From the NCBI GenBank assembly GCA_903907905.1, contig CAIVPX010000127.1:1-64000 (forward strand): DNA of 64,000 bases, in the 5' to 3' direction. Numbering within the stretch: position 1 is the stretch's first letter; every line of letters starts with the position of its first letter. Origin of the DNA: an uncultured bacterium. GTDB lineage: Bacteria; Pseudomonadota; Gammaproteobacteria; Burkholderiales; Burkholderiaceae_E. Shown one piece after another: positions 22,026 through 33,484 of this stretch. A model generated the notes under the pieces. It worked only from the letters and a program-made list of their open reading frames with translations, was not told where the DNA came from and made no database searches. The translations under genes were made by a program, and so were the position numbers.

Positions 22026-22349
22026 ATGGAAGCCAGAGAGTTCATCGAGAAAACCGTCGCCGACAATTCGGTCGTGCTCTTCATGAAGGGCACGGCGCAA
22101 TTTCCGCAGTGCGGCTTTTCGGGCCGTGCGGTGCAGATCCTCAAGTCCTGCGGGGTTCGCAACCTGGTCACCGTCAACGTGCTCGAAGACGATGAAGTGC
22201 GCCAGGCCATCAAAGACTACTCGAACTGGCCAACCATCCCGCAGCTGTACATTCAGGGCGAATTTATCGGCGGTTCGGACATTCTGACCGAGATGTTCCA
22301 GTCGGGCGAGCTGCAAAAGCTGATCCCCGCCGAAACCGCCCAGTCCTGA
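22026..22349 (+). CDS. grxD: Grx4-family monothiol glutaredoxin
   Basis: MKGTAQFPQCGFSGRAVQIL, SNWPTIPQLYIQGEFIGGSDIL. Confidence 0.95.
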   Translation: MEAREFIEKTVADNSVVLFMKGTAQFPQCGFSGRAVQILKSCGVRNLVTVNVLEDDEVRQAIKDYSNWPTIPQLYIQGEFIGGSDILTEMFQSGELQKLIPAETAQS

Positions 22350-22356
22350 GTCAGGG

Positions 22357-22389
22357 CGCGAGGGCGCCAACGCAGCGCCCGGCCTCGCG
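22357..22389. terminator. Stem-loop between convergent grxD and ligC-like genes
   Basis: CGCGAG-GGCGC-CAACGCA-GCGCC-CGGC-CTCGCG: nested inverted repeat filling the convergent gap; no T-tract. Confidence 0.5.
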
Positions 22390-23330
22390 TCACTTCAAGG
22401 TCTTTTCCAGCTGATCGAGCGTTCGGTACGCGGGCAGCACCTGCGCCACGCTCGAGTTGGGCTCCCGCCCCTGCTGGATCGCTGCGAAAAATTCGCGGTC
22501 TTGCAGCTCGATGCCGTTCATCGACACATCAACCTTCGAGACATCGATCGGCTGATCACGGCCGTCCACCAGATCGTCGTAGCGTGCGATGTAGGTGCCC
22601 TTGTCGCAGATGTAACGAAAGAAGGTGCCCAGCGGACCATCGTTGTTGAAGGACAGCGACAGCGTGCAAAGCGCGCCGCCCGGCACCTTGAGCTGGATGG
22701 ACATGTCCATCGCGATGCCGAGCTCGGGATGGATCGGGCCCTGCATGGCGTGCGCCTGCGACGCGAGCTCACCCGTCTGATACTGAAACAGGTCGACGGT
22801 ATGCGCAGCGTGATGCCAAAGCAGATGGTCAGTCCAGCTGCGCGGCTGCCCGAGCGCATTCATGTTGGTACGGCGAAAGAAATACGTTTGCACATCCATC
22901 TGCTGAATCTTGAGTTCGCCGGCGGCGATGCGTTTCTTGATCCATTGATGGCTGGGGTTGAAGCGACGCGTGTGGCCGGCCATGGCCACCAGCCCGGTTT
23001 CCTGCTGCACCCTTACGATCGCCTCGGCGTCCGCCAGGCTGTCGGCCATGGGGATCTCGACCTGCACGTGTTTGCCGGCACGCAGGCACTGGATCGTCTG
23101 CGCGGCATGCATTTGGGTGGGCGTGCAAAGGATGACCGCATCCAGACCGGGCAATGCCAGGCCCTCGGCCAGATCGGTGCCCGCGTGGGCAATCCCGTAC
23201 TTCTGGGCAAACTCGCGGGTCTTGCCGAGTTCACGCCCCACCACCGAGATCACCTCGACGCCCGCGATGTTGCGGATGCCTTCGACATGCTTGGCGCCAA
23301 AGGCGCCGGCGCCGGCCACACAGACTTTCA

Positions 23331-23331
<1 letters not shown>
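22390..23331 (-). CDS. ligC: 4-carboxy-2-hydroxymuconate-6-semialdehyde dehydrogenase (Gfo/Idh/MocA family, LigC/PmdC-like)
   Basis: MKVCVAGAGAFGAKHVEGIRNIAGVEVISVVG; last gene of an operon containing LigA/B/I/K/J homologs; start overlaps the ligB stop. Confidence 0.88.
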
Positions 23332-24564
<1,233 letters not shown>

Positions 24565-24593
24565 GAATGCGGGCTCCCAGAAATGTCGCGGGC

Positions 24594-25469
24594 TCAGTCG
24601 GCCCAATACAGGCGCATGGGGTTGTCCACCAGCAACTTGCGCTGCAACTCGGGGGTGACCGCAATGCGAGGCAGGTAGTCGACCAACAACCCGTCATCGG
24701 GCATGTGCGACTTCATATTGGGATGAGGCCAGTCAGTGCCCCAGAGCACCCGGTCAGGAAAAGACTCCACCACTTTGCGGGCAAACGGCACCACGTCGTC
24801 ATAGGTGGGCGGGCCCGACTTCGAAAGCCTTTCCGGACAGCTCACCTTGGACCAGATGTTGGGATGCTCGGCCAGCAGGCGCAGAAACAGCCCGAACTCG
24901 GGCCCGTCGACGGGCTTGCTCACATCGGGCCGCCCCATGTGATCGACCACCACGACCGTGGGCAATGAGGTGAAAAAGTCCCAGAGCTCGGGCAGGTCCT
25001 GCGCTTCAAAGTAGATGACGACATGCCAGCCCAGGGGCGCGATTCGCCGCGCGATGTCGGCCAGCACCTCGCGGGGCGTGAAGTCAACCAGGCGGCGCAC
25101 GAAATTGAAGCGGGTCCCGCGGACACCCGCCTCGTGCATGGCTCGCAGTTCGGCGTCGGTGACATCGCGACTGACCGAGGCCACCCCGCGCGCACGGCCA
25201 CCGGAATGAACCAGCGCGTCGACCATGGCGCGGTTGTCATTGCCGTGGCAGGTCGCCTGAACGACCACGTTGCGTTCGAACCCGAGAAAATCGCGCAAGG
25301 CATACAACTGATGCCTGGAGGCGTCACAGGGCGTGTACTTGCGCTCGGGGGCGAAGGGAAATTCGGCCGCGGGGCCAAACACATGGCAGTGGGCGTCGAC
25401 CGATCCGGCCGGCAGGCGAAAGCTCGGCCGGGTCGGGTTGGGATGAAAGACAAGCCAGTCGGGGTCCAT
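24594..25469 (-). CDS. ligI: 2-pyrone-4,6-dicarboxylate hydrolase (amidohydrolase)
   Basis: GSVDAHCHVFGPAAEFPFAPERKYTPCDA, VLWGTDWPHPNMKSHMPDD. Confidence 0.92.
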   Translation of the reverse strand: MDPDWLVFHPNPTRPSFRLPAGSVDAHCHVFGPAAEFPFAPERKYTPCDASRHQLYALRDFLGFERNVVVQATCHGNDNRAMVDALVHSGGRARGVASVSRDVTDAELRAMHEAGVRGTRFNFVRRLVDFTPREVLADIARRIAPLGWHVVIYFEAQDLPELWDFFTSLPTVVVVDHMGRPDVSKPVDGPEFGLFLRLLAEHPNIWSKVSCPERLSKSGPPTYDDVVPFARKVVESFPDRVLWGTDWPHPNMKSHMPDDGLLVDYLPRIAVTPELQRKLLVDNPMRLYWAD

Positions 25470-25549
25470 GGGTACGCTCGCGATCAGGACGTGGGGAGAG
25501 TTAGCGGTGTGGGACTCGGCGTGGCAGGCAAGTACCGGGGGCGGGCGCG

Positions 25550-26245
25550 CTACTCGATGTAGCGCAAGCCCGCCTTGGCGAGCGGCTCGCGCATCTTGTA
25601 CAGATCCAGGCCCAGCTCGCCCGAGGCCAGGCGCTTGCGCTTGTCGGCCTCATTGGCTTCGCGCGCAGCCGCCGCCTCGGCAACCTGAGCCGCAATCGCC
25701 TGCGGCACCACCACCACGCCGTCGTCGTCGGCAATGACCACATCACCCGGGTTGACCACCGCCCCGGCGCAGACCACGGGAATGTTGACCGATCCGAGGG
25801 TTGCCTTGACCGTACCGCGCGCGTTGATGGCACGCGAAAACACCGGAAAGCCCATTTCGGTCAGATCGCGCACATCCCGCACGCCGGCATCGATGATGAG
25901 CCCGCGCGCGCCCTGCGCGCGAAACGAATTGGCAAGCAGGTCGCCAAACATGCCGTCCTCGTTGTCGGTCGTGCAGGCCGCCACGACGACATCGCCCGGC
26001 TTGAGTTCGCCCGCCGCCACGTGCAGCATCCAGTTGTCACCCGGTTGCAGCAGCACCGTGACCGCGCTGCCGCACACCCGGGCGCCCGGGTAGATCGGAC
26101 GCATGTAGGGCTTCATCAGCCCCACGCGCCCCATGGCCTCGTGAATCGTCGCCACCCCGAAGCGGCCCAGTTGCTCGACCTCCGACGGGTTGGCGCGTCG
26201 GTAGTTTCGCACCACCACACCCAGATTGTTCATCGCCTGGCTCAT
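25550..26245 (-). CDS. ligK: 4-carboxy-4-hydroxy-2-oxoadipate aldolase/oxaloacetate decarboxylase
   Basis: RraA-like fold: [61 protein letters not shown]. Confidence 0.9.
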   Translation of the reverse strand: MSQAMNNLGVVVRNYRRANPSEVEQLGRFGVATIHEAMGRVGLMKPYMRPIYPGARVCGSAVTVLLQPGDNWMLHVAAGELKPGDVVVAACTTDNEDGMFGDLLANSFRAQGARGLIIDAGVRDVRDLTEMGFPVFSRAINARGTVKATLGSVNIPVVCAGAVVNPGDVVIADDDGVVVVPQAIAAQVAEAAAAREANEADKRKRLASGELGLDLYKMREPLAKAGLRYIE

Positions 26246-26360
26246 CGAAGGTTTTCTCCCTGAAGGTATGGATTCGCAGCAAGCCGCGTCAGCGCGCGCG
26301 GCCAACACGGCTGCGCCCGACGATCGCCGCCACCGCCAATGTCGCGCTGGCGCCTCGGCC

Positions 26361-27389
26361 TCAACGCCCGGCCGCCTGCAGCTGCGCATCCAGACGCGGA
26401 AAGACGCGTCGCGCGTTGGACTCGAAAATCTTGTGCCGCTGCTCGAGGCTCAGCTGGGCAGCGGCATCGATGTAGCGGCGCGTATCGTCAAAGGGATGAC
26501 CGGTGTACGGATCGATACCTCGCACCGCGCCGATCATCTCGGACGCAAACAGGATGTTGTCATCGGGAATGACCTTGAGCAGCAGGTCGATGCCGGGCTG
26601 GTGGTAGACGCAGGTGTCGAAAAAGATGTTCTTGAGCAGATGCTCTTCGAGCGGCGGCAGCTTCATGTCCTGCGCCAGCCCGCGAAAGCGTCCCCAGTGA
26701 TAGGGCACAGCCCCGCCGCCATGGGGGATGATGAAACGCAGCGTGGGAAAATCCTTGAACAGGTTGGAGGTGAGGCACTGCATGAATGCCGTGGTGTCGG
26801 CGTTGAGGTAGTGCGCGCCCGTGGTGTGAAAACAGGCATTGCAACTGGTGCTCACGTGCACCATCGCCGGAATGTCGTACTCGACCATCTTTTCGTAGAC
26901 GGGGTACCACCAGCGGTCAGACAGGGGCGGCTCCTTCCAGTGGCCGCCGGAGGGGTCGGGGTTGAGGTTGATTCCAACAAACCCGTACTCCTTCACGCAA
27001 CGCTCAAGTTCGGCCACGCAGGTTTCGGGCCGAACACCGGGCGACTGAGGCAGCATCGCGACGCCAGCAAAATTGTCCGGGAACAGTCGCGTCACCCGGT
27101 GGATCAGTTCGTTGCAAATCGCAGCCCAGGTAGCACTGGTAGAGAAGTCGCCGATGTGATGCGCCATGAAGCTCGCACGCGGCGAGAAGATCGTCAGGTC
27201 GGAACCCCGCTCGCGCATTTTCTTGAGCTGGTTCTGCTCGATCGATTCACGCAAGTCATCATCACCGATCGATAGATCTGAGGGCCGGGGCACCTGGGAT
27301 GAATCGCTCAGGCTTGCCACCTGGCGATTGCGCCAGTCTTCCAGGGCCTTGGGCGCGGTCGTGTAGTGACCGTGGCAGTCGATGATCAT
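26361..27389 (-). CDS. ligJ: 4-oxalomesaconate hydratase (amidohydrolase family)
   Basis: [43 protein letters not shown] 4,5-cleavage context. Confidence 0.9.
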   Translation of the reverse strand: MIIDCHGHYTTAPKALEDWRNRQVASLSDSSQVPRPSDLSIGDDDLRESIEQNQLKKMRERGSDLTIFSPRASFMAHHIGDFSTSATWAAICNELIHRVTRLFPDNFAGVAMLPQSPGVRPETCVAELERCVKEYGFVGINLNPDPSGGHWKEPPLSDRWWYPVYEKMVEYDIPAMVHVSTSCNACFHTTGAHYLNADTTAFMQCLTSNLFKDFPTLRFIIPHGGGAVPYHWGRFRGLAQDMKLPPLEEHLLKNIFFDTCVYHQPGIDLLLKVIPDDNILFASEMIGAVRGIDPYTGHPFDDTRRYIDAAAQLSLEQRHKIFESNARRVFPRLDAQLQAAGR

Positions 27390-27565
27390 TGGGGCTCCAG
27401 TGTCAAGGGTGACACAGCGGGGACTGAAAAAACCGTGATTTTACGCTCGGGTAACTCCCTGCCAGCGCCGCCGCAGGGACATGGCGCGCGAAACGCCCGA
27501 TGCGACCCCGTTCCGCGCAGCCCCGGCCGCATCAGAACGATTTGGGCGAGCGGACAGGGAAGACC

Positions 27566-28537
27566 CTATTGTTTGGCGATCCCCGCGCGTTCAATCACTT
27601 CGCCCCAGCGCCGGATCTCGCTCGCGAGCAGATCCGCCAAGGCCTGAGGCGTGCCGCCGATGGGCTCGACGCCCAGTTCGGCCAGCCGCTGACGAACCGG
27701 CGCCGAATCCAGCGCCGCGCGCGCGGTCTGGTTGAGACGGGCGATGATTTCTGAAGGCGTTCGCGCCGGCGCCGCCAGCGCATTCCAGGACGATGCCTCG
27801 TAACCCGGAACGCCCGCCTCGCTGGCGGTCGGCACCTCAGGAAAATCGGTGGACCGCCGCGCCGAACTGACGGCCAGCAGTCGCAGACCGGTCGGGTTCA
27901 ACTGCGCCTTGAGTGGACCGAGAATTTCGACGCCGGCATCGACGTGGCCGCCCCTAAGCGCGGTGATGAGCGCCGGCGTCCCGTTGAAGGGCACGATCTG
28001 CGCTTCGATCGCTGCCCGGGTTCGAAACAGTTCGCCCGCGAGGTTTTGCGTGCTGCCGATGTTGATGGTGCCCAGATTGAGCTTGCCCGGATTGGAGCGA
28101 GCCCAGGCCAGCAAATCGGCGAGCGTACGGTGGGCAGAGGCTGCTGGCACGACAATGCCCAGTCCAAAGGCTCCCAGTCCGCAGACCGGCGAAAAATCGC
28201 GTACCGGATCAAACGGCAGACTGCGAAACAGGTTGACGCTGACCGCATTACCGTTGGACATCAGCAGAAGCGTATGACCGTCAGGCGCCGCGCGCGCAAC
28301 GGTCTCGGCGGCCGCAATGCCACCCGCGCCGGGCTTGTTCTCGATCACGATCTGGGTCCGCAGCCCCTCGGCCATGGCCTGCGCCACCGCCCGAGCAGTG
28401 AGATCGGCGATTCCTCCCGCGCCAAACGGCACGACAAGGCGAATGGGCCGGGTCGACAGCGTATCGGCCCTCGCGGGGGAAACAGCAGCCGGCAGGGCCC
28501 CGGCGAGCGCATAGCGCAACAGTTGACGACGTCGCAT
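27566..28537 (-). CDS. Tripartite tricarboxylate transporter substrate-binding (Bug) protein
   Basis: RPIRLVVPFGAGGIADLTARAVAQAMAEGL...IVIENKPGAGGIAAAETVARAAPDGHTLLL; signal-peptide-like start at 28537. Confidence 0.93.
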   Translation of the reverse strand: MRRRQLLRYALAGALPAAVSPARADTLSTRPIRLVVPFGAGGIADLTARAVAQAMAEGLRTQIVIENKPGAGGIAAAETVARAAPDGHTLLLMSNGNAVSVNLFRSLPFDPVRDFSPVCGLGAFGLGIVVPAASAHRTLADLLAWARSNPGKLNLGTINIGSTQNLAGELFRTRAAIEAQIVPFNGTPALITALRGGHVDAGVEILGPLKAQLNPTGLRLLAVSSARRSTDFPEVPTASEAGVPGYEASSWNALAAPARTPSEIIARLNQTARAALDSAPVRQRLAELGVEPIGGTPQALADLLASEIRRWGEVIERAGIAKQ

Positions 28538-28627
28538 GGCAGACCTGTTCAGGAGACGGACCACGGCATTATCGCTTCGTTGTTTCGATCGACGAAACAG
28601 GCTGCCACGGACGCCGCACGATGAGCC

Positions 28628-29878
28628 TCAGCGCGGAGGGTCTGGCCGGATCCATAGGGCGAGCACGCCAGTGATGCCGAGCAACAGGGCTGCGCTGGCC
28701 AGCGCCCACTCGGCCGATCCCCCCATATCCCGCATCCAGCCGGCAAGCGGTGGCGCAATCAGGGTCCCCACGCTGGCCATGATCGAAAACATCGCGAACG
28801 CCCCCGGGCGACCGGCCGGCGAGACCGAGCGCGACAGCAAGGCGCCCAGCGGGCCGGGCGGAAGCGCGATCATCGCACCGGCGACCGCGAGCGCCAGCAC
28901 GGGCGAGCTCATTGCCGAGGTGGCCAGGATGGACGCCACCGCGATGAAAGCGCCTGCCACCACCACCGCTCGCGGTCGGCCGCTTCGGTCGGCAACCAGG
29001 CCGCCAAAGGGCGTCACCAGCACCATGGTGAGTGCGGCAATCGAGGTGAAGACAGCCGCCTCACCGACCGCCTCGCCCCGCTCCGCGAGCAATACCGGTA
29101 CGAAGGCCACATAGGACGAGGAGCCGCCGTTGTAGGCGAGATAGGCCAGCCCGATGAGCAGAACGACCGTCCACTCTCGACGAGTGAAGTTAAAGAGCGG
29201 GGCCGATCGCAGCGGGCCGGGCGGGGACGAGGCATGGCTCCAGCCCCGCCTGAGGATAAAGAAGGCCGGCGCGGCCGCAGCCAGCGCCAGCGCGACACGC
29301 CAACCCAGCGCCTGTGCGAGCGGCCCCAGTATCATCAGAGAGACAAGCAACCCGACAGGCCAACTGGCCAGAATGGTCCCCACGGCCACCGAACTCCGCG
29401 GCCCGGCAAAGCGGTCCGCGACCATGCGTGTGACCACCATCTGCACGATGACGCCGCCGCAACCGGCCACCAGACGCCCCAGCATGGCGAGCCCGAAGCC
29501 ACCGGCCAGCGCGGTGAGCAGACTGCCCGCTGTCATGGCCATCAGGGCTGCAGTGAGCACCCGCGTATCGCCGAAACGCCGGGCCCAAGAGGCTCCCGGA
29601 ATCGCCAGCAGGATGGCCGGCGCCGTGTAAAGCCCGACGAGCGCCCCCAACTCGGCACCCGAAAGGTGAAGCTCTTCTTCGAGCAGCGAGGCCACGGCAG
29701 CAATCGAGCCGAACTGAAGACCCGCGCAGGCCCGAAGCGCGAGCAACCCTGTCAGCGAGAACCAGCCCCCCGTAGTGGCCTCGACCGGCGTGCCCGCGCT
29801 CACCGCATCGGCCTCACGGGCAATAGCCGAGCCAGGATTGCCGCCTGCGCGATCACGATCTCGAACACGCTCACTCAC
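28628..29878 (-). CDS. MFS transporter
   Basis: Multiple hydrophobic helices; GARFGDTRVL-like loop and 12-TM pattern. GTG at 29878 overlaps the upstream dioxygenase beta stop. Confidence 0.88.
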   Translation of the reverse strand: MSERVRDRDRAGGNPGSAIAREADAVSAGTPVEATTGGWFSLTGLLALRACAGLQFGSIAAVASLLEEELHLSGAELGALVGLYTAPAILLAIPGASWARRFGDTRVLTAALMAMTAGSLLTALAGGFGLAMLGRLVAGCGGVIVQMVVTRMVADRFAGPRSSVAVGTILASWPVGLLVSLMILGPLAQALGWRVALALAAAAPAFFILRRGWSHASSPPGPLRSAPLFNFTRREWTVVLLIGLAYLAYNGGSSSYVAFVPVLLAERGEAVGEAAVFTSIAALTMVLVTPFGGLVADRSGRPRAVVVAGAFIAVASILATSAMSSPVLALAVAGAMIALPPGPLGALLSRSVSPAGRPGAFAMFSIMASVGTLIAPPLAGWMRDMGGSAEWALASAALLLGITGVLALWIRPDPPR

Positions 29879-30396
29879 ACCGGATAGATGATCGAGTTGG
29901 CAACCATCTCCGAGTCGAAGATTGCCCAACGCGACGCAAACTTGAGCCTGCCCGCTTCGCGCACGAGTTCGTCAAGGTATCGACCCACGTTGAACACCTC
30001 CGGCAATTCACCGTGCCGGACCCGAAACACCACGTAGGGCGTTTCCGCCGTCAGCCGCAGAGACCCCTCGGCCTGCTCGATCGAGATGACCCGAACGGGA
30101 CCCAGAACATGCCGCTGATGATAGGGCTGGTGAAAGAGCGTGTGCTCAATCCCGTAAACCCGATCATGCAACATGCCCCGGCTCTCAAGCGCCATCGTGC
30201 AAAGCGGCAAGCCCTGTTCGAAGTTTTCGCGCGGCTGCAGCCGGTACTCGCACTGCGCCGCGAACAGCTCCACCCAATCGGCGTAGCGAGCGCCATCGAG
30301 ACAGGCTGCGTAATCGGCATTGAGCGCCGACAACTCAGCGAGCAACGCGGGCTCGACGCTGAGGGAACGCGGGCGATTGAAACACTGGGCGTCCAT
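29875..30396 (-). CDS. Aromatic-ring-hydroxylating dioxygenase beta subunit
   Basis: NADYAACLDGARYADWVELFAAQCEYRLQPRENFEQGLPLCTMALESRGMLHDRVYGIEHTLFHQPYHQRHVLG. Confidence 0.93.
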   Translation of the reverse strand: MDAQCFNRPRSLSVEPALLAELSALNADYAACLDGARYADWVELFAAQCEYRLQPRENFEQGLPLCTMALESRGMLHDRVYGIEHTLFHQPYHQRHVLGPVRVISIEQAEGSLRLTAETPYVVFRVRHGELPEVFNVGRYLDELVREAGRLKFASRWAIFDSEMVANSIIYPV

Positions 30397-31683
30397 TCAG
30401 ACCTCCATCACGCGACGCCAGTAGGCATACATGCCCCGGATCAGCGTCTCGGTCACCATGTGGTCGGTCTCGCCCACTCCACGCCCACCCAACTCGCTGA
30501 TGGTGCGATGCTGGGGATGCTGACGAAAGCCTTGCTGCGACATCTCGATGACCTCACCGTCATCAGCCGACACGAATCCTGCCGGGCCAAACAGATTGGC
30601 CTGACGCAACCGGCGGCGCGTCATCTCGGGCGAGTCATCGGTAAAACCGAAATGCGTCCAGACGAAATCGAAGGCATCGGGGCCCCGGGGAACCAGGTGC
30701 CGGGTCGACAGCGAGTTGACCTGCTGCTGAATGATCACTGACGGAAACAGCGTGAGCATGGTCACGCTCGGGCCCTCCCACCAGGGTTCGGGCACCACAT
30801 CGAGCAGCGCAGGGTCGTGCAGGGTCATCCCCTCTCGAAAGGAACTGACGCCCTCTGTCACCGTGGCCTTACCGCCGTCATTGCGGGTCGAGACCATCAC
30901 CGCGTGACGCCCGTGCTGGTCCATCACCATCTTCGATGACTGATCAGCCCGCCAGAGTCCGAAGGTGACAAACCAGGTGTGGAGCAGCCCCGGGTGGTAG
31001 GGATCTTTGATGTTTTCCTGCATGAGTTTCCAGTTGCCTGGAATACGCTGCCTCGAGTAACCCAGCAACGTGAGCTCGCGGCCATTGAAGATACGCTCGA
31101 ACCAGGGCATGACCCTGGGACCGAGGTAATCGGCAAAGTCCTCCACCTGGTGGTCGAAGCTCGCAAAGACCACGCCGTTGTGACGGGCCACCCGAAGCCG
31201 GGTCAGGCCGTGGTCCTCCAGCCGGAAGTCGGCCGGCATACCGCCATCGACCCGCGTCACCCCGTCCTCGGTGCGCCGCACACCACGCCGGAAGGGCAAG
31301 CCCACCAGTCGACCTGTCAGATCGTAGTTCCACTGGTGGTACGGGCAGACGAACTCGCGCACATTGCCGTGGGGCTTCTGGCAGAAGCGCACACCGCGGT
31401 GGGCGCAGTGGTTCTCGACGACGTTGATGGCCCCCCCGGCATCGCGCACCATGATCACCGAGCGCTCGCCCACGTAAGTCGTGCGGTAATCGCCGGGCTT
31501 CGGGATCTCGCACTCGAGTCCCACATAGCACCAGTGGCCCGAATAAAACAGCCGATCGAGTTCGCGCCGATAAAGCGCCGGGTCGGTGTAGGTCGAGTAG
31601 GGCACCCGGCTCGACTGACCGTCCGCCCAGCCCGTGGAGGCAACGGGTGAGCTCGGCATGACCCCGTTACTGGGTGTGGGCAT
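30397..31683 (-). CDS. Rieske aromatic-ring-hydroxylating dioxygenase alpha subunit (terephthalate/anthranilate-type)
   Basis: Rieske motif CAHRGVRFCQKPHGNVREFVCPYH; mononuclear iron motif NIKDPYHPGLLH; directly abuts the beta subunit. Confidence 0.93.
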   Translation of the reverse strand: MPTPSNGVMPSSPVASTGWADGQSSRVPYSTYTDPALYRRELDRLFYSGHWCYVGLECEIPKPGDYRTTYVGERSVIMVRDAGGAINVVENHCAHRGVRFCQKPHGNVREFVCPYHQWNYDLTGRLVGLPFRRGVRRTEDGVTRVDGGMPADFRLEDHGLTRLRVARHNGVVFASFDHQVEDFADYLGPRVMPWFERIFNGRELTLLGYSRQRIPGNWKLMQENIKDPYHPGLLHTWFVTFGLWRADQSSKMVMDQHGRHAVMVSTRNDGGKATVTEGVSSFREGMTLHDPALLDVVPEPWWEGPSVTMLTLFPSVIIQQQVNSLSTRHLVPRGPDAFDFVWTHFGFTDDSPEMTRRRLRQANLFGPAGFVSADDGEVIEMSQQGFRQHPQHRTISELGGRGVGETDHMVTETLIRGMYAYWRRVMEV

Positions 31684-31712
31684 TGGGACAAATCCTTGAT
31701 CTGGGTCGGGCG

Positions 31713-31748
31713 CTTGAGTTCGTGAACCCCTGCTCAAGCAGGCTTGAG
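31713..31748. promoter_or_regulatory. CTTGAG/CTCAAG inverted-repeat array in the divergent promoter region
   Basis: CTTGAG-N14-CTCAAG-CAGG-CTTGAG between the divergent Rieske operon (31683) and ubiX (31773). Confidence 0.35.
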
Positions 31749-31772
31749 GTCTTGCGCCGGTAGAATGGTGCC

Positions 31773-32369
31773 ATGGTTCGGAAACGATTCACCATCGCGA
31801 TAACAGGCGCCTCGGGTGCAGTGTACGGTTTGCGCCTGCTCGAAATGCTGCGCGATCTGCCCGATGCAGAGACCCATCTGGCCGTGTCGCCGGCGGGATG
31901 GCTCACTATCGAGCAGGAAACCGGTCACTCCCGCACTCAGGTTGAGTCACTCGCCGACGTGGTCCATGGCGTGCGCGAAGTCGGCGCCTGCATCGCCTCG
32001 GGCTCCTACGGCATCGACGGCATGGTCGTTGCCCCCTGCTCGATGAAGACGCTTGCGGCAATCGCCCAGGGCTATGGCGACAATCTCATCACGCGCGCAG
32101 CCGACGTCATGCTCAAGGAGCGGCGCCGCCTCGTGCTGATGGTTCGCGAAACACCGCTCAATCTCGCGCATCTTCGCAACATGACCGCAGTCACCGAAAT
32201 GGGCGGCGTCATCTTCCCGCCCGTTCCCGCGTTTTATCTTCGACCGGACAGCCTCAGCGACCTGGTCGACCATACCTGCGCCCGGGTGCTCGATCTGCTC
32301 GGCGTGGAAAACCGGCTCGCGCCCCGATGGACGGGACTCAAGAGCCAACACAGGGGAGATGCGCCATGA
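31773..32369 (+). CDS. ubiX: UbiX family flavin prenyltransferase
   Basis: ITGASGAVYGLRLLEML, GSYGIDGMVVAPCSMKTLAAIAQGYGDNLITRAADVMLKERRRLVLMVRETPL. Confidence 0.95.
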   Translation: MVRKRFTIAITGASGAVYGLRLLEMLRDLPDAETHLAVSPAGWLTIEQETGHSRTQVESLADVVHGVREVGACIASGSYGIDGMVVAPCSMKTLAAIAQGYGDNLITRAADVMLKERRRLVLMVRETPLNLAHLRNMTAVTEMGGVIFPPVPAFYLRPDSLSDLVDHTCARVLDLLGVENRLAPRWTGLKSQHRGDAP

Positions 32370-32791
32370 AATTACTGGTCGCCTGCGACGGATCCAAAAC
32401 CGCCCTTCGCGCCGTCAAGTACGCCGCCAAGCTGCTCGAGAGTCTTTCAAAAGGCGGCAAGATCACGCTCATCAGCGTTCACGATGATGTGGCGCTGAGC
32501 CACGCCATGCGCTTCGTCGGCAAGGCAGCCGTCGACGATTACCTGCGCGAGCTCAGCGAAAAGGACCTATCGGCCGCGCGCAAGCTTCTCGACAAGTCGA
32601 ACGTGAAGCACGACATGATCGTCTCGCACGGGCACATCGCCGCCGAAATCGCCAAAGCCGCCTCGCATGGCAAATTCGATCTCATCGTCATGGGCTCCAA
32701 GGGGCGCAGCGCCCTCAAGGACATCCTCATCGGGTCGGTGGCCATGCGCGTGAACGAGCTGGCCAGCGTGCCGACCCTGCTAGTCAAATAG
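32366..32791 (+). CDS. Universal stress protein (UspA family)
   Basis: MKLLVACDGSKTALRAVKYA..., FDLIVMGSKGRSALKDILIGSVAMRV; ATGA overlap with ubiX. Confidence 0.94.
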   Translation: MKLLVACDGSKTALRAVKYAAKLLESLSKGGKITLISVHDDVALSHAMRFVGKAAVDDYLRELSEKDLSAARKLLDKSNVKHDMIVSHGHIAAEIAKAASHGKFDLIVMGSKGRSALKDILIGSVAMRVNELASVPTLLVK

Positions 32792-32827
32792 GCGGGACGC
32801 CCCCGCGAAACGGCCTGCGGCGCAAGC

Positions 32828-33472
32828 TCAGGGCGACAGTCGCTGGCGCAGCCAGAGCCCGTCAGGCTGGTGCTTGTAGCAGATCCGATCGTGCAGGCGG
32901 GAGCGCCTGCCTTGCCAGAACTCCCAGTAATCGGGCACCAGCCGATAACCTCCCCAGTGAGGCGGACGAGGCGGGTTGAGTCCGTACTTCACCCCCATTT
33001 CGGCGGTACGCTTGACCAGATCGAGCCGCGAGTCGAGTACCTCGCTTTGCGCCGACGCCCAGGCCCCGATTCGCGACGCCAGAGGGCGCGAGGCGTAGTA
33101 GGCATCGGCCTCGGCCGGGTCTGAAAATTCGACCCGCCCCTCGATGCGCACCACCCGCTCAAGCTCGACCCAGTGAAACTGCAGGGCCGCGAAGCCGTTG
33201 GCCGCGAGCTGGCGCCCCTTGCGGCTCTGGTAGTTGGTGTACCAGACGAGCCCGCGCTCATCGAAACCCTTGATGAGGACCACCCGGGTCGAGGGCCGGC
33301 CATCGTGACCGACCGTGGCCAGCGTCATGGCATTGGGTTCGGGTACTTTGGCCGACAGCGCATCGTTCAGCCAGACCCGGAATTGCTCAAGCGGCACCCG
33401 TGCCGCCATCGACTCGTCCAGTTCGCTGCGCTCGTGCTCCTTGCGCAGATCGGCCAGGGGAGGGGTACTCAC
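32828..33472 (-). CDS. pdxH: Pyridoxamine 5'-phosphate oxidase
   Basis: [44 protein letters not shown]-terminal [24 protein letters not shown]...LSP. Confidence 0.97.
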   Translation of the reverse strand: MSTPPLADLRKEHERSELDESMAARVPLEQFRVWLNDALSAKVPEPNAMTLATVGHDGRPSTRVVLIKGFDERGLVWYTNYQSRKGRQLAANGFAALQFHWVELERVVRIEGRVEFSDPAEADAYYASRPLASRIGAWASAQSEVLDSRLDLVKRTAEMGVKYGLNPPRPPHWGGYRLVPDYWEFWQGRRSRLHDRICYKHQPDGLWLRQRLSP

Positions 33473-33484
33473 GGCAATACGCCT

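Noticed and set aside
26226-27275. 349-aa + strand ORF over ligK/ligJ
   Set aside because: Shadow ORF opposite genes with clear homology and operon context.
31773-32369. UbiX as part of a UbiD-type aromatic decarboxylase system
   Set aside because: No UbiD-like gene in the window; the housekeeping ubiquinone role is the simpler explanation.
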